Assembly: GCA_900540895.1 (NCBI GenBank)
Contig: UQHV01000017.1
Location: forward strand, 1-56,861
Direction: 5' to 3'
From: an uncultured Collinsella sp.
GTDB taxonomy: Bacteria; Actinomycetota; Coriobacteriia; Coriobacteriales; Coriobacteriaceae
DNA length: 56,861 bases
The stretch's first letter is position 1, and each line of letters begins with the position of its first letter. A program made the position numbers and the translations under genes. The notes under the pieces are model-generated. The model was not told where the DNA came from, made no database searches, and saw nothing but the letters and a program-made list of their open reading frames with translations. Shown piece after piece: positions 1 through 8,948 of this stretch.

Positions 1-16
1 CTCAACCGACCTAAAA

Positions 17-1900
17 TCATCTTGCGGCAGAGAGAAAAATTCTACTATTTTTTATTGTATATCCTGCCCCCATTCGTTCGACAACCCATCTCTGTAGATC
101 GGAACCATCTAAACTTGACTGACTAACATTCGATCCATCACGATTTGATTCAGCAGACATCGCTTTTCCTGAATGAACGAACGTAATAAGATAGGTGCCG
201 TCATTTTGGAATTGGAGGTTGACCTTTTGTTGTCTGCCGCCATGATCTTGCCAGAGCTGTACATTCGCCCTATCGTTCTTCGACTCCATGCGAACGTCTA
301 GGGCTTTTGATTGGTCGAGGCATGAGTATATGGAATACATTCCGTTGGGCAAAACCGGTGTAGCGGCTGGTTTGATTTGCAAGAACTTTGCCGTGAATTT
401 GAACGTAGCAATCCAAGTAGTGCTGGTTTGTGTAGTGACTATTGATGCCGCTTTTAGCTCTGCCTGTTCAATTTCGGTCTTCCACTCTCTCAGATTCATC
501 GCGTACGCAACAATCCCGTTCTGAATCCCCGAGATGCTCGGCGGGAACGACTGGTTGTCAGCATCGATGGAAAAGCTCTCTTCCTTGGCATCCAGATGCT
601 CCTGAATTCGGTCGGCATACTTCCCTGCCCATTCGTCTGCCTTGCCATTTCGCACAAAGTAATTGTTGGATAGGTCGGTCGAGCGGTAGGCGTAGTCGTC
701 CATCTGGTAATTTGCCGTGTGATCGGAGTGGGCGATTGCCATGAGCTCGTCGGTCAGGCCAAAGTACAGATGGCGCTGGTCCAGGTCTCCGTACCAGTTG
801 TCGCTGGTGTCGTCCCAGGTTAGGTCCATCTGGCACCATTTGCCGTCGATCTTTACGGCGTTCCAGGTGTGACCGTTGCCGGTGATGCGGCCGTTGGCGA
901 TGCCCGCGGCGTCAAGGAGCTTGGAGTAGATGCGCTGGTAGCTCTCGCAGGTGCCCTGGTGGCGCGTGAGGCCGCTTTCGGCCGAGCACCAGTTGAGGCT
1001 GTGGTCGTACTCCAGCTGGTCGAGCGTCCAGTCGTGGAGCCACAAGGCCATGTCGTATTCCGAGCCGTCTGTCTGTTGCCTGCACTGGGCCACGGCGTTG
1101 TTGACGATCTGCGTGACGCTCGGGCGGGCGGCGTCGTTTACGGTCACCTCCGCCGTGGTGCGCAGGTAGTAGATCCCCTTGTCGTTTTGGGGGTCGTATC
1201 TGTCGTTGTCCATAAAGTAGAAGTGGATGCGGTACGTGCCCGATGCCGTGAAGTCGAAGGTAAAGTCGTGGCCCGCGGTGCCCAGGCTGTAGTAGCTGGC
1301 CCATGCCGGGCGCGACGGGTCGCAGACGCTTTCATGGCTGCCGCCGTCCCGGTAGGTGGGCACGTCCATGCGCGCCTTGGCCTGGGACGAGCCGTTGGTC
1401 TGGGTTATGTGGAAGGTCGTCGCGGTGCCCGCGGGTGCGTCGTTCCACGAGACGGTGAAGGTGACGCCGTTTTGGGTTGCGGTGGCGGAGTGGGCGTAGC
1501 CGGTTTGTGACGTGGCGGAGATTGCCGCGGGCGTGGGGTTGGTCTGGGCTCGGAGGGTTGGGGTGGGGGCTGTGGCGGCCGTGTCGATTGCGGCGGTGGT
1601 GCCGGGGGTGGCGGCCGTGGGGTTTGCGGTGTTGGCGGTGGCGGTGCCGTCAGCGCTTTCCGTGTTGGCTGCGCTGGTGTCGATGGATGTTGCGGCGCTG
1701 TCCTCTACGGTATCTGTTGCCGCATTTGTGTTGGTGCCGTCTTCGGCCTTGCCTGTGTCGCTGGTGGCGTCGGCTTGCGCCTGCTGCTCGGCTGTTGCCG
1801 GAGGCTGCATGGCTTCTGCGATGGCTGGCGTAGGCAACGTCGCGCTGATCAGGGACGTGCACGCGATCGCGCAGAGCAGGTAGTAAAGGGGTCGATTCAT
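17..1900 (-). CDS. Secreted transglutaminase-like protein with C-terminal ricin-type lectin repeats
   Basis: The protein is 627 aa, counted from the ATG at 1900; an upstream in-frame extension lacks a good ribosome site, and AGAGG lies just before this ATG. An N-terminal signal peptide (basic start, then LYYLLCAIACTSLISA) is followed by an Ala/Thr-rich linker to about residue 130. A transglutaminase-like core comes next, with the triad visible as Cys in GTCESY, His in GHTWNAV and Asp in DLTWDD. The tail has ricin-B style QLW and QRW motifs and probably binds sugar. Such exported proteins act at the cell surface, but the substrate is unknown. The lectin domain is short and stops at 17; reading on with a one-base shift would continue into DDFRSVE, so the end may be frameshifted. 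The first part of this gene is repeated in decayed form at 12213-12259. Confidence 0.8.
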   Translation of the reverse strand: MNRPLYYLLCAIACTSLISATLPTPAIAEAMQPPATAEQQAQADATSDTGKAEDGTNTNAATDTVEDSAATSIDTSAANTESADGTATANTANPTAATPGTTAAIDTAATAPTPTLRAQTNPTPAAISATSQTGYAHSATATQNGVTFTVSWNDAPAGTATTFHITQTNGSSQAKARMDVPTYRDGGSHESVCDPSRPAWASYYSLGTAGHDFTFDFTASGTYRIHFYFMDNDRYDPQNDKGIYYLRTTAEVTVNDAARPSVTQIVNNAVAQCRQQTDGSEYDMALWLHDWTLDQLEYDHSLNWCSAESGLTRHQGTCESYQRIYSKLLDAAGIANGRITGNGHTWNAVKIDGKWCQMDLTWDDTSDNWYGDLDQRHLYFGLTDELMAIAHSDHTANYQMDDYAYRSTDLSNNYFVRNGKADEWAGKYADRIQEHLDAKEESFSIDADNQSFPPSISGIQNGIVAYAMNLREWKTEIEQAELKAASIVTTQTSTTWIATFKFTAKFLQIKPAATPVLPNGMYSIYSCLDQSKALDVRMESKNDRANVQLWQDHGGRQQKVNLQFQNDGTYLITFVHSGKAMSAESNRDGSNVSQSSLDGSDLQRWVVERMGAGYTIKNSRIFLSAAR

Positions 1901-2243
1901 AGCGGAGCCTCTCGGTGAGCAGCCAATAGGGTCCGAAGGCAGCTCCAGGCCAGCACTCCGCACATATTTTGTTGCGGTTTATTTTACGGGAACCCCAGTC
2001 AACATCAGCGAACTTTCTGGGGGATGTTGGGGAGGGGAGGGATGGCTGATTGCCCGGTGACGTTGTGGATCGCGTCGGGTTGACTATGCTCGATGCGGCA
2101 ACTCCAGCATGAGACCGCCTTGTGCATCTTCGAGGCTCGGCACCGAGGCCTTCCAGGAAAAGTTTGCGATGCTGCTGCCTAGATCAAGCTCTACATGGTC
2201 GTATTCTTCAATTTTGCAGCCAGGGTGGTTCTCGTCGGGTATA
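1853..2243. repeat. Direct repeat copy 1 (~390 bp) flanking the accessory island
   Basis: This stretch covers the first codons of the transglutaminase gene, the intergenic region and the 3' end of the next gene. It matches 12213-12616 in the same orientation, with scattered substitutions and small indels. Long shared blocks include the segment around ACGGGAACCCCAGTCAACA and the one around GAGGCTCGGCACCGAGGCC. Confidence 0.85.
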
Positions 2244-2674
2244 AGAAGGCATTCGACCGGTTGCGACCCGATGATTCGATACTCCTTCTGATATGCGTAC
2301 TTGGGCGTTTTGATAACGAGATTGTGCGGGATGCCCTCAAAGATCTCGCGGATTAGTTTTGGCCCGGGGATGCCGTAGGAGATGGAACCGTGGGCGTAGA
2401 TGCTTCCGCCGTCGGCGGTGTGTCTGTCGGCGAGGTACGCGAAGCTGTCGTACTGTACAATGCCGATCCACCCGTCCGCGCACCCGAACTCCTGGATCAT
2501 TCGCATCGGGATTTTCACGGCGTTGTCGACGATATCGTTCTCGCGGACCGTGTACATGCAGATTTCGGACCTCGAGCGTTCGGCTGCTTCAATGAACCGT
2601 ATATCTTTCGCTGGGGCCAGGGGCGCGGCCATCTGTTCTTTCTTCCCGTGGTGGCTAGCCATAGTAGCCAGCAC
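2084..2674 (-). CDS. Uncharacterised protein, probably with a damaged N-terminus
   Basis: This is an open frame of about 196 aa whose family I do not recognise. Its middle (EICMYTVRENDIVDNAVKI) aligns with a fragment encoded at 10260-10616 (IYCMFTVQESKIANNSVVI). Its C-terminus (VELDLGSSIANFSWKASVPSL) is repeated in the decayed copy at 12456-12616. The fragment at 10260 carries a longer N-terminus with RLYMNAAGYYHG; DNA related to that lies just upstream here (about 2655-2690) but in another frame, followed by a large hairpin. The gene therefore looks 5'-truncated or frameshifted and may be a pseudogene. Candidate ATGs are at 2662 and 2630; none has a strong ribosome site. Confidence 0.5.
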   Translation of the reverse strand: MLATMASHHGKKEQMAAPLAPAKDIRFIEAAERSRSEICMYTVRENDIVDNAVKIPMRMIQEFGCADGWIGIVQYDSFAYLADRHTADGGSIYAHGSISYGIPGPKLIREIFEGIPHNLVIKTPKYAYQKEYRIIGSQPVECLLIPDENHPGCKIEEYDHVELDLGSSIANFSWKASVPSLEDAQGGLMLELPHRA

Positions 2675-2690
2675 GGGAAGCTGTACAGCG

Positions 2691-2723
2691 AGGGTCGCGC
2701 CCCGGTTCCCGGGGCGCGACCCT
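2691..2723. terminator. Perfect 15-bp hairpin, possible terminator or inserted repeat
   Basis: AGGGTCGCGCCCCGG and its exact complement are separated by TTC. On the + strand it is followed by ATTGATTTATTT, which could serve as a weak U-tract, although no + strand gene ends here. It lies directly upstream of the broken gene on the - strand and may mark a rearrangement point. Confidence 0.45.
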
Positions 2724-2935
2724 ATTGATTTATTTGCTCAATTTTTCGTGCCCATGGCGCTTATTTCCTGGTAATCACTCGGACCATTTCATGGTTAACA
2801 TCAACACCTGTCCTTCAGGCGAGTGGGACCGCAGAACTGTACGGCATAGGCGAGGACAACACGCGCCAGCTCCATGAGGCCGGAAACTATCGATAGGGGG
2901 TAGCGGGGCTCATGCCGGACCACGCGAGCAAGCAA

Positions 2936-3742
2936 TCACTGATCATTCGTCAAGATTTTCATAACCCTGTCTGAAAGTATCGCTAATCCGTCTTTATCTC
3001 GCTTATAGGTAAATACCCTCCTGTGGCTGATATCAAAAGGCAGCTGGGGAACATCATCTTTGCATATCAAAATGGCCTGCTTGCCCCTTCCGATCGCATA
3101 GCCCACTTCGAACATGACGTTTGGATTCAGATTGGTAATATCAGCAATTACCAAAGAGCTAGACGCAATCAAATTAAATATGTCTTCCGTAATATCTACG
3201 GGAGTCAACATCTCGTCTACGCGCATGCATTTCTTACCCGCCCTCTTAGAGCCTTTGACCAACGCTAAATATACAGGGTCGATAGAAGGGTCTTCGGTGA
3301 ATGGCATCATGACGGCAATTAAATTTGGATCACACGCAGAAGACGCTTCAGGTTCGACCGGCAAGGGACGGTCATCAAGAAACTTTGAAAACAGGCGAAA
3401 AGGGTCCCCTTCGCAAAGCCTCCAATGAGTACGTTTATTTTCCCAATAGTTTTCATCGAGCAAGCCGAGATCCAATAAGGCATGCGATGGAAACTGCAGA
3501 ACGGGTGAAGAAATTACTGGGTTTATCGACGGAGAGTCCATATAGCCCAGCCTGGCCATGGCGCCCATATCGTCCGACTCAAATTCACGCGCCATAACAG
3601 TAGGAAGCTGAGCGAGGGCATTAAAATCAAAGCTGGTGGAAGTTCTATAGCGGTCCGCCAGCTCATCGGGAGTTCGCTCAAACATTCTAGAAGTCAACAT
3701 GGGCAGGGTTTCATCAGCACGGATAATCAAATTAAACAGCAT
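2936..3742 (-). CDS. Protein with C-terminal nucleoside 2-deoxyribosyltransferase-like domain
   Basis: The protein is 268 aa. Residues about 140-268 form a Rossmann-like domain of the nucleoside 2-deoxyribosyltransferase / TIR-like superfamily: an IAVMMPF strand, an R-x-DE segment, the VIADITNLNPNVMFEVGYA signature and a final QLPFDISHRRVFTYK strand. Family members cleave or transfer nucleosides, and related domains serve as NAD-degrading or nucleotide-degrading effectors in bacterial immunity. The N-terminal ~135 residues are not recognised. The gene stands alone between a broken gene and a dead transposase, in low-GC DNA. An effector role is inferred from the domain and the company it keeps; the enzyme activity cannot be read from the sequence. 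Confidence 0.65.
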   Translation of the reverse strand: MLFNLIIRADETLPMLTSRMFERTPDELADRYRTSTSFDFNALAQLPTVMAREFESDDMGAMARLGYMDSPSINPVISSPVLQFPSHALLDLGLLDENYWENKRTHWRLCEGDPFRLFSKFLDDRPLPVEPEASSACDPNLIAVMMPFTEDPSIDPVYLALVKGSKRAGKKCMRVDEMLTPVDITEDIFNLIASSSLVIADITNLNPNVMFEVGYAIGRGKQAILICKDDVPQLPFDISHRRVFTYKRDKDGLAILSDRVMKILTNDQ

Positions 3743-3961
3743 TCACATCACACCCTATGAAAAGAAACGGCTAAACGACTGAAAAAATAGTACTCTTTTA
3801 GTCTGTCTCGGAGCAGAGCCAATTGTGCTCGGTAATCTCAGCTGCCTTGTTCCTGATAGAGCATTGAGGCACCGTCAAGATTCTTTCGCAAATTGATTTA
3901 GCCGTCCTCGGTACCGTCCTCTTCTAGCCTTCCGCCTTTCCCTTCAGCTCGTCCATCTCCT

Positions 3962-4452
3962 CTAGTTTGGACATGTCCAGCCCCTTCTCTTGCTCCACTC
4001 GTGATCCACTGTGTACTTCAGCCTCGCCGTCACCAGCATGAGGGGCGAGTTGCCGTCCGGGAAGGTCCCGATGACTCTCGTCCTCCTCCTGATCTCGCGG
4101 TTAATGCGCTCGATCCCGTTGTTCGTCCTGATCCGGCGCCAGTGCTCCGGCGGGAATTCCGTGTAGGCAAGCGTCTCGGCGAACCCGTCGCGCACCGTCC
4201 TTGTGGCCGCCCCGCGGAGCTTCGGCACGCTGAACTCGACTTACTCGGCCCCGGTGACGAGATTTCTCGCGTAGTGGCTGCTGCGGTAGGCCTCCCGGCC
4301 CGCCGTCCTCTCATAGCGCTCGGCCCCGACAAGCTCGGACGCCTCCTCTTTGGGCAGCGCGTCGAGCGACCCATCGTCGATCGATACGATGTTCGCAGAC
4401 GGGGCTCGTGCCCCTTACGTCGATGATTTGTTGTTTGGTCGCCTGAACTCAT
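3962..4452 (-). pseudogene. IS256-family (mutator-type) transposase remnant
   Basis: Reading the - strand, an N-terminal piece (ELVGAERYERTAGREAYRS...HYARNLVTGAE) is followed by an in-frame TAA near 4241. It then joins a C-terminal piece (PPEHWRRIRTNNGIERINRE, RRRTRVIGTFPDGNSPLML). The central DDE catalytic region is absent, so this is an internally deleted and nonsense-mutated copy. It cannot encode an active transposase and is evidence of earlier element traffic in the island. Confidence 0.85.
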
Positions 4453-4878
4453 ATGACGACGCGTGAACCGTGTTCCTCTATGTGTTTGTCAATTTGTGAA
4501 AGAAATTATGTGTCACCTCCTTATGCGCAACTTCTTTCCCTATGGGTTATTAAGGCTTCCCGAGACGGATTGTTGGTCGTTGGAGATTGGTTTGCCCAAC
4601 TGGGCTTAAGGTCCTTGATCTGGATTTCCCAGTCGCCCTACAACGCTCTTGCAATGAGTGTTGTAGCGGTCATTGCTCAAACGTTTCTGGCAATCTATGA
4701 GCTGTTTAGGAACATGAACTACTACGACATGAACGCCCCGTTTCTTGAGAACTTCTTCAACGCCGTTAAGGGTGCGGCGCTGAAGCCGTGCACTGCAATC
4801 TTGGGCGAACACGCGATACATGTGTCGTGCAAGAAGAAGGTGAGTGAAGGCGAGATGCTCAGAATATCAGGCCGTTAG
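4453..4878 (+). CDS. Weak hypothetical ORF
   Basis: An open frame of 141 aa with two hydrophobic stretches (around SLIWISQSPYNALAM and AMSVVAVIAQTFLAIYELF). I recognise no family. It starts at the edge of the dead transposase without a clear ribosome site, and an open frame also exists on the other strand (4606-4821). It could be a small membrane protein, a remnant or non-coding. Confidence 0.25.
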   Translation: MTTREPCSSMCLSICERNYVSPPYAQLLSLWVIKASRDGLLVVGDWFAQLGLRSLIWISQSPYNALAMSVVAVIAQTFLAIYELFRNMNYYDMNAPFLENFFNAVKGAALKPCTAILGEHAIHVSCKKKVSEGEMLRISGR

Positions 4879-4964
4879 GTGCTGCGATCACCCCGTTGTT
4901 GACTGTCTCAATGTGGGCGTTGTATATCATGGATTTGATGTCGGTATGAATAGGGAGAGACAAA

Positions 4965-5762
4965 GTGGGCGAGCTTTCCAAAGAAATTGCATCTCTGCCA
5001 TCTGGTGTATTGAGTAAAGCATACGATGATGCTGTGCATCCTGTGTTCTCATCGGTCGGAGACACTCTGAGTTTAGTTCCCAGAACCGTTGGCGTATTGC
5101 TTGGCCCCTGGAAGAAATGGGTGGTTAACGGTGAGAACAATATTGAGGAGGCGATTCGGCAAATCGAAGAAAAGATGGAAGACGTCCCGGAGGATTGCTT
5201 CTGTGAGCCTGCGTCAAATGTCGTGGTCCCGGCTATTCAGCAGCTTTCATATTCGTATGACAGTCAGGACTTAAGGGGCCTGTACGTTAATTTACTCGCG
5301 TCCTCCATGGATAAAAGGGTTTCTTCTCTCGTCCATCCAAGTTTTGTTAGCATAATCGGGCAACTAACCCCCGATGAAGCCAAAATGATGTCGTGGCTCT
5401 CTAAAGGGCTCGGTAAAGATCATATTCCGGTTATTGACTTGCGCGTTGTTGAAGACGATGACATGCCAATTAAAGCTCGGTGGCGAGTGCTTTGCGAAAA
5501 TTATACGAACGTATTCGATGTTATCGTTCAATGTCCTGAGAATGTGTCTTTGTATTTGAATAACTTGGAGAGACTGAAGCTGCTAAGCGGAGAAACGTAC
5601 CGTTACGAGGGAGAAGACGATTATCTTGGGATTGAGGATTCTGACAGAATTCGAAATATAAAGAAGGATAATACGCCTTCTGATGGATGGCGGTTTGATT
5701 GCGTACATCATATTTTTAGGCTGACACCGTTCGGGAAGCTATTCATCAAGTGTTGTGTTTAG
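4965..5762 (+). CDS. Abi-alpha (DUF4393) family protein
   Basis: The protein is 265 aa. It starts at GTG 4965, with AGGGAGAG upstream. It has the DUF4393 / Abi-alpha layout: an N-terminal helical part with PRTVGVLLGPWKKWV, then ENNIEEAIRQIEEKM, EPASNVVVPAIQQLSYSYDSQDLRGLYVNLLASSMD and HPSFVSIIGQLTPDEAKMM. Members of this family have been linked to abortive infection; the molecular action is not known. The gene is monocistronic here, followed by a weak GC hairpin and T-rich run near 5881-5910. Its neighbourhood of Abi_2 and other defence-like genes supports a phage-defence role, which remains an inference. Confidence 0.75.
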   Translation: MGELSKEIASLPSGVLSKAYDDAVHPVFSSVGDTLSLVPRTVGVLLGPWKKWVVNGENNIEEAIRQIEEKMEDVPEDCFCEPASNVVVPAIQQLSYSYDSQDLRGLYVNLLASSMDKRVSSLVHPSFVSIIGQLTPDEAKMMSWLSKGLGKDHIPVIDLRVVEDDDMPIKARWRVLCENYTNVFDVIVQCPENVSLYLNNLERLKLLSGETYRYEGEDDYLGIEDSDRIRNIKKDNTPSDGWRFDCVHHIFRLTPFGKLFIKCCV

Positions 5763-6015
5763 TCTTCTCGGCAGTGCTGGTACGATTCGATTCAAGGCCG
5801 TTTGCTAATGGGTGAATGCATTGGCCAGATCCGATGGGAATATCTTCTATTTCTTGTCGCTTAGTCTTTTAAAGCTTCCGACCGGCGTCCTGGCGGTTTT
5901 TCTTTTTCCCCGCATTGGTGGACAATTTCCTTAAACGATTTTGGTCCGTGATAGTTTCTCACGGTTCATTTTCGCTTCAATTTATGGTGATGGTGCCAAA
6001 TGGTAAGAGGTGCAT

Positions 6016-7638
6016 ATGAACGAAGCGGTTTTAAGGGTTTTAGCCAAGCTAGGGCTCGACGCTAAACCATTCGAGCAGGAGAAAGTAATCGAGCTGGTCA
6101 AGAACCCCCTTTCCGGAGCATGGACTACCGTCTATTCGCACCATGACGCTGCTGATGGAAGGCCTTCCGTTTTTGGCTGTTTTGCCGACCTTACACGAAA
6201 ACAGGAGATTCTTGCAGGTGATGATTGGTTGAAGCATGCCTCCAGTTTCTCACCAGGCTTCTGCGTATGTGCAGATGGCGTCACTTATCATGACGGACGC
6301 GATGAGGGCTATGACTTTATTGTTGCCGAGCAGTATTTCTATCCGCTCGACCAAGCGCAGATTCTGGTCAACCAGGAATTTGTCATGCTGTTTGAGCTCT
6401 ACCGCGGCGAAGACGGTTGCTACTATAGCGTCGACAAGTGTGGCGAGAGAGAAAAAGTCGTCGACTTTGCTGGAGACGAGGTGCGTGTCAGGACCAAATA
6501 TATACTGCGCTTTATTGCAGCTAAGCAATGCCTCTTCGTCTACTTTGTGGACGCGCGGCTGGCATCTTCGTCCAGCTTTCCTTTGGGGAGCACTGAGTGT
6601 ATTGCAGAGAGTGATGAAGTCGGAGGAAACTACCATATCGGACAGTGGTACACGAGCGATATTGATGAAGGCTATCTTCTGTCGATGCTCTACGCTCGAA
6701 GCTTTATCGAGCCCGGCGACGTCGAGACTTGTGGCGTATGGCCGTACGATGAGAAAATAGAACAGTACCCTGAGTTCATCATCGGCGAACGGCCTGACGG
6801 CTCGCTCGTTCGATACACATGTGACCCGAATAAGCTTGGCACCTACTTTGATAAGGAGCCTCGCGCCCCACATTACTTAACTCCCGTCTTCTTTAAGCCC
6901 GCTGTACTCGATAAGTACAGGAGTAGCCCTTACTTCGATGTCAGCGAGCGTCACATTTCATGTGGGAGCCAGTGGAGGTGCGAGATTGACAATGTCGATC
7001 CGGACAGAGTTATGGTGTATCTTGGCGATCTGGGGCGCGATCTTCCCGAGAGCGAGCGCACCCATTTCCTCTCTTTCGAGATGTCGCCCGTTGACCAGCA
7101 CATTTCCGATGAGGTGTTCAAGACAGATTTGCTTAATATGTGGTTTAAAGATCCGTCGGGTCCTGTTTCCATGCTTATGCGAGCGCGAATGGAACTTGAT
7201 AAAGCATGGAGCAAACGGTTTGGCTTGACGCTGTACAGGCCTTTCCACCGTGCAGACGAGGGCATTCTTGAACAAATCCACATTCCATCTGGCAACGGCG
7301 AGTCTGAATTTGAGGCCGTGACTATGGCCCTCACGAGAGCCCTCGTCGACTACATCGATGAAAGTGCTCTAGAGGGCGCTGATGCGAAGGGTAGTATTAA
7401 CAAGCTGGAGGTCTTTCTTAGTGCGAATGACATCGTGGCTGATCTAAAGCCTCTCCGTGACCTTCAGAACCTTCGGTCGGCGGGGGCGGCGCACGGCAAG
7501 GGCTCAAAATACGATAGGCTTTACGGCGATGTGGTCACCGAAGACCATAGAGAAGATGCGAAAAGACTCATTGCTCGACTTACGACCATGCTGAACGAGT
7601 TGACTGAGACTTTAAAATCCGTCGACTGTCACGAATAA
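6016..7638 (+). CDS. Large uncharacterised protein, possible HEPN-like C-terminus
   Basis: The protein is 540 aa. ATG 6016 is preferred over GTG 6010 because AAGAGG precedes it at normal spacing. No named family is recognised. The first ~350 residues look mixed alpha/beta and rich in Tyr, Phe and Asp. The last ~110 are helical and contain LRDLQNLRSAGAAHGKGSKYD, an R-x5-H arrangement reminiscent of HEPN-type helices in defence proteins. There are no signal peptide or membrane segments. It lies between the Abi-alpha gene and two other unknown genes, so a defence role is plausible but unproven. Confidence 0.6.
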   Translation: MNEAVLRVLAKLGLDAKPFEQEKVIELVKNPLSGAWTTVYSHHDAADGRPSVFGCFADLTRKQEILAGDDWLKHASSFSPGFCVCADGVTYHDGRDEGYDFIVAEQYFYPLDQAQILVNQEFVMLFELYRGEDGCYYSVDKCGEREKVVDFAGDEVRVRTKYILRFIAAKQCLFVYFVDARLASSSSFPLGSTECIAESDEVGGNYHIGQWYTSDIDEGYLLSMLYARSFIEPGDVETCGVWPYDEKIEQYPEFIIGERPDGSLVRYTCDPNKLGTYFDKEPRAPHYLTPVFFKPAVLDKYRSSPYFDVSERHISCGSQWRCEIDNVDPDRVMVYLGDLGRDLPESERTHFLSFEMSPVDQHISDEVFKTDLLNMWFKDPSGPVSMLMRARMELDKAWSKRFGLTLYRPFHRADEGILEQIHIPSGNGESEFEAVTMALTRALVDYIDESALEGADAKGSINKLEVFLSANDIVADLKPLRDLQNLRSAGAAHGKGSKYDRLYGDVVTEDHREDAKRLIARLTTMLNELTETLKSVDCHE

Positions 7639-7856
7639 TTCTAGGGTGTTGGGCTGTCATACGAAGAGGGAAATACGTTTGTCGTTGTTTGCGGACCTAG
7701 GCGTCATGCGTCAAGACCTTCCGATTGACGACGTCTTCGCCTTTGTTGCTGTGCAGGTGTTTCTACGCGAGTCATAGGTGAGTCACGTCCTCCTGAAGGG
7801 CTGTATCACCTAGAATTGATAACTGTTGACAGCGGCGTTTGTCCAAGGGGCTTCAA

Positions 7857-8168
7857 ATGGATTCGTCCAAATTCAACGCGTTGCGGGCTTCTCTTGGCTC
7901 GACTGCAATTTCAGAGATGCAGAACGCCTTTTACACCTTGGGTCTTTCTTTAGCGGAGCTTCGCGAGGATTACGATTTGCCGTCTGGATTTACCGACTCT
8001 GATTTCATCGCCTTATTCGGATTGTTCGAAATTGATAAGATTTGCCCCGTCTGCTTTGGACATCTTTGTGCGCCTCATGTTAGCAGGGGCATTTTTGGTG
8101 CGGGGCCAACTTCCTACGATAGTCGTGCGTCCTTTGTGTTTCGTGCCATCTCACTTCTGATCAAATAG
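7857..8168 (+). CDS. Small uncharacterised protein
   Basis: The protein is 103 aa. It starts at ATG 7857, preceded by AAGGGG at good spacing. It is mostly helical by composition, with a central acidic segment (LREDYDLPSGFTDSDFIALFGLFEID) and a CPVC pair that could bind metal. I do not recognise it. It lies 86 bp upstream of another unknown gene on the same strand and may be co-transcribed with it. The 218 bp before it contain a further short open stretch (about 7647-7779) that I cannot support as a gene. Confidence 0.45.
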   Translation: MDSSKFNALRASLGSTAISEMQNAFYTLGLSLAELREDYDLPSGFTDSDFIALFGLFEIDKICPVCFGHLCAPHVSRGIFGAGPTSYDSRASFVFRAISLLIK

Positions 8169-8254
8169 AGCGAGAAACTTTCTACTTGGATAAGGAAGGA
8201 TAGATCCGTGAGTGTCTACATACACAGTTTGTCCAGAGAAGATACGGCGTTGCG

Positions 8255-8866
8255 ATGATATTGGAATCTTATTATTGGCGCAAAGAGCTCAGTTGCATGA
8301 TGGATGAACTGGTCTCCTGCTTTCGATTTTTAGCAAAGCATGCTTACCGTTCTAATCAACATTCTATCTTTAATCGAATTGTTGAACGTAAGGAGTACAT
8401 TGTCGAGCGAGACCTTCTTCTCTCTGCATTTATTGTTCGCACTTTGTTTGAAGCGGGGAAGTTAAGCGATGAGATGGCTGACTATGAGCTGAGCATTGTG
8501 TCGTATCCTGCAACTCCCAGGAATACAAATAAGCTGATGCCGTTGCTTAGGCGCGTTCCTGACGATGACTTGTACGACTATGGTCGGCCTTCCCAGCTGA
8601 GTATTCCTGGCAGGCGGTTTGTAAATCAGCTGATTCATGCTGCTGTTATTCCGTGTTTTGATTTTGGGGACAATACCAGACCCGCTGCTTTCATGGTGGT
8701 CTCGGATCGATTCGCTCAGGAATGTCTATATCGATGCGAACTAGATGTTTGGGTGAAGTTTGTCAGGGAAGTTGTTCATGATGAGGTCAATTCTATTCAT
8801 GAAACATGGGATGAGGCTAAGGGCAAGTGGAAAATCGAACGGAGTCGAAAACAAGGCGAGACGTAA
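8255..8866 (+). CDS. Uncharacterised protein
   Basis: The protein is 203 aa. It begins MILESYYWRKELSCMMDEL and contains IVERKEYIVERDLLLSAFIVRTLFEA, then a conserved-looking SIPGRRFVNQLIHA stretch and a basic end. There is no signal peptide, membrane segment or familiar catalytic motif. The ATG at 8255 has only a weak ribosome site. It follows the 103-aa gene closely and precedes the structured region before the first Abi_2 gene. Function unknown; its position within a defence-like island is the only clue. Confidence 0.5.
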   Translation: MILESYYWRKELSCMMDELVSCFRFLAKHAYRSNQHSIFNRIVERKEYIVERDLLLSAFIVRTLFEAGKLSDEMADYELSIVSYPATPRNTNKLMPLLRRVPDDDLYDYGRPSQLSIPGRRFVNQLIHAAVIPCFDFGDNTRPAAFMVVSDRFAQECLYRCELDVWVKFVREVVHDEVNSIHETWDEAKGKWKIERSRKQGET

Positions 8867-8878
8867 TTTCGGTTGAAT

Positions 8879-8948
8879 AAGCTGCAGCGATCCGTTCGCG
8901 ATGCCATCAAATGATCCGGTGGCGTAGTCGTGTTATATGCTGCAGCTT
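8879..8948 (+). ncRNA. Long stem-loop upstream of first Abi_2 gene, candidate RNA
   Basis: AAGCTGCAGC at 8879-8888 pairs perfectly with GCTGCAGCTT at 8939-8948. Nested inside is a smaller stem, ATGCCA with TGGCGT. The structure lies about 100 bp upstream of the Abi_2 gene at 9047. It could be a non-coding RNA partner, a regulatory leader or a terminator-like end of the preceding gene; no clear promoter or U-tract was seen. Confidence 0.35.

Noticed and set aside
2800..2935. Short frame reading GTAELYGIGEDNTRQLHEAG before the deoxyribosyltransferase-like gene
   Set aside because: It may be a gene fragment, but it has no start, no recognisable family and only about 26 codons.
4606..4821. 71-aa ORF on the - strand near the dead transposase
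   Set aside because: Considered as a further transposase piece, but no convincing transposase motif could be read.
7647..7779. 43-codon open stretch ahead of the 103-aa gene
   Set aside because: No ribosome site and no recognisable sequence; could be chance.
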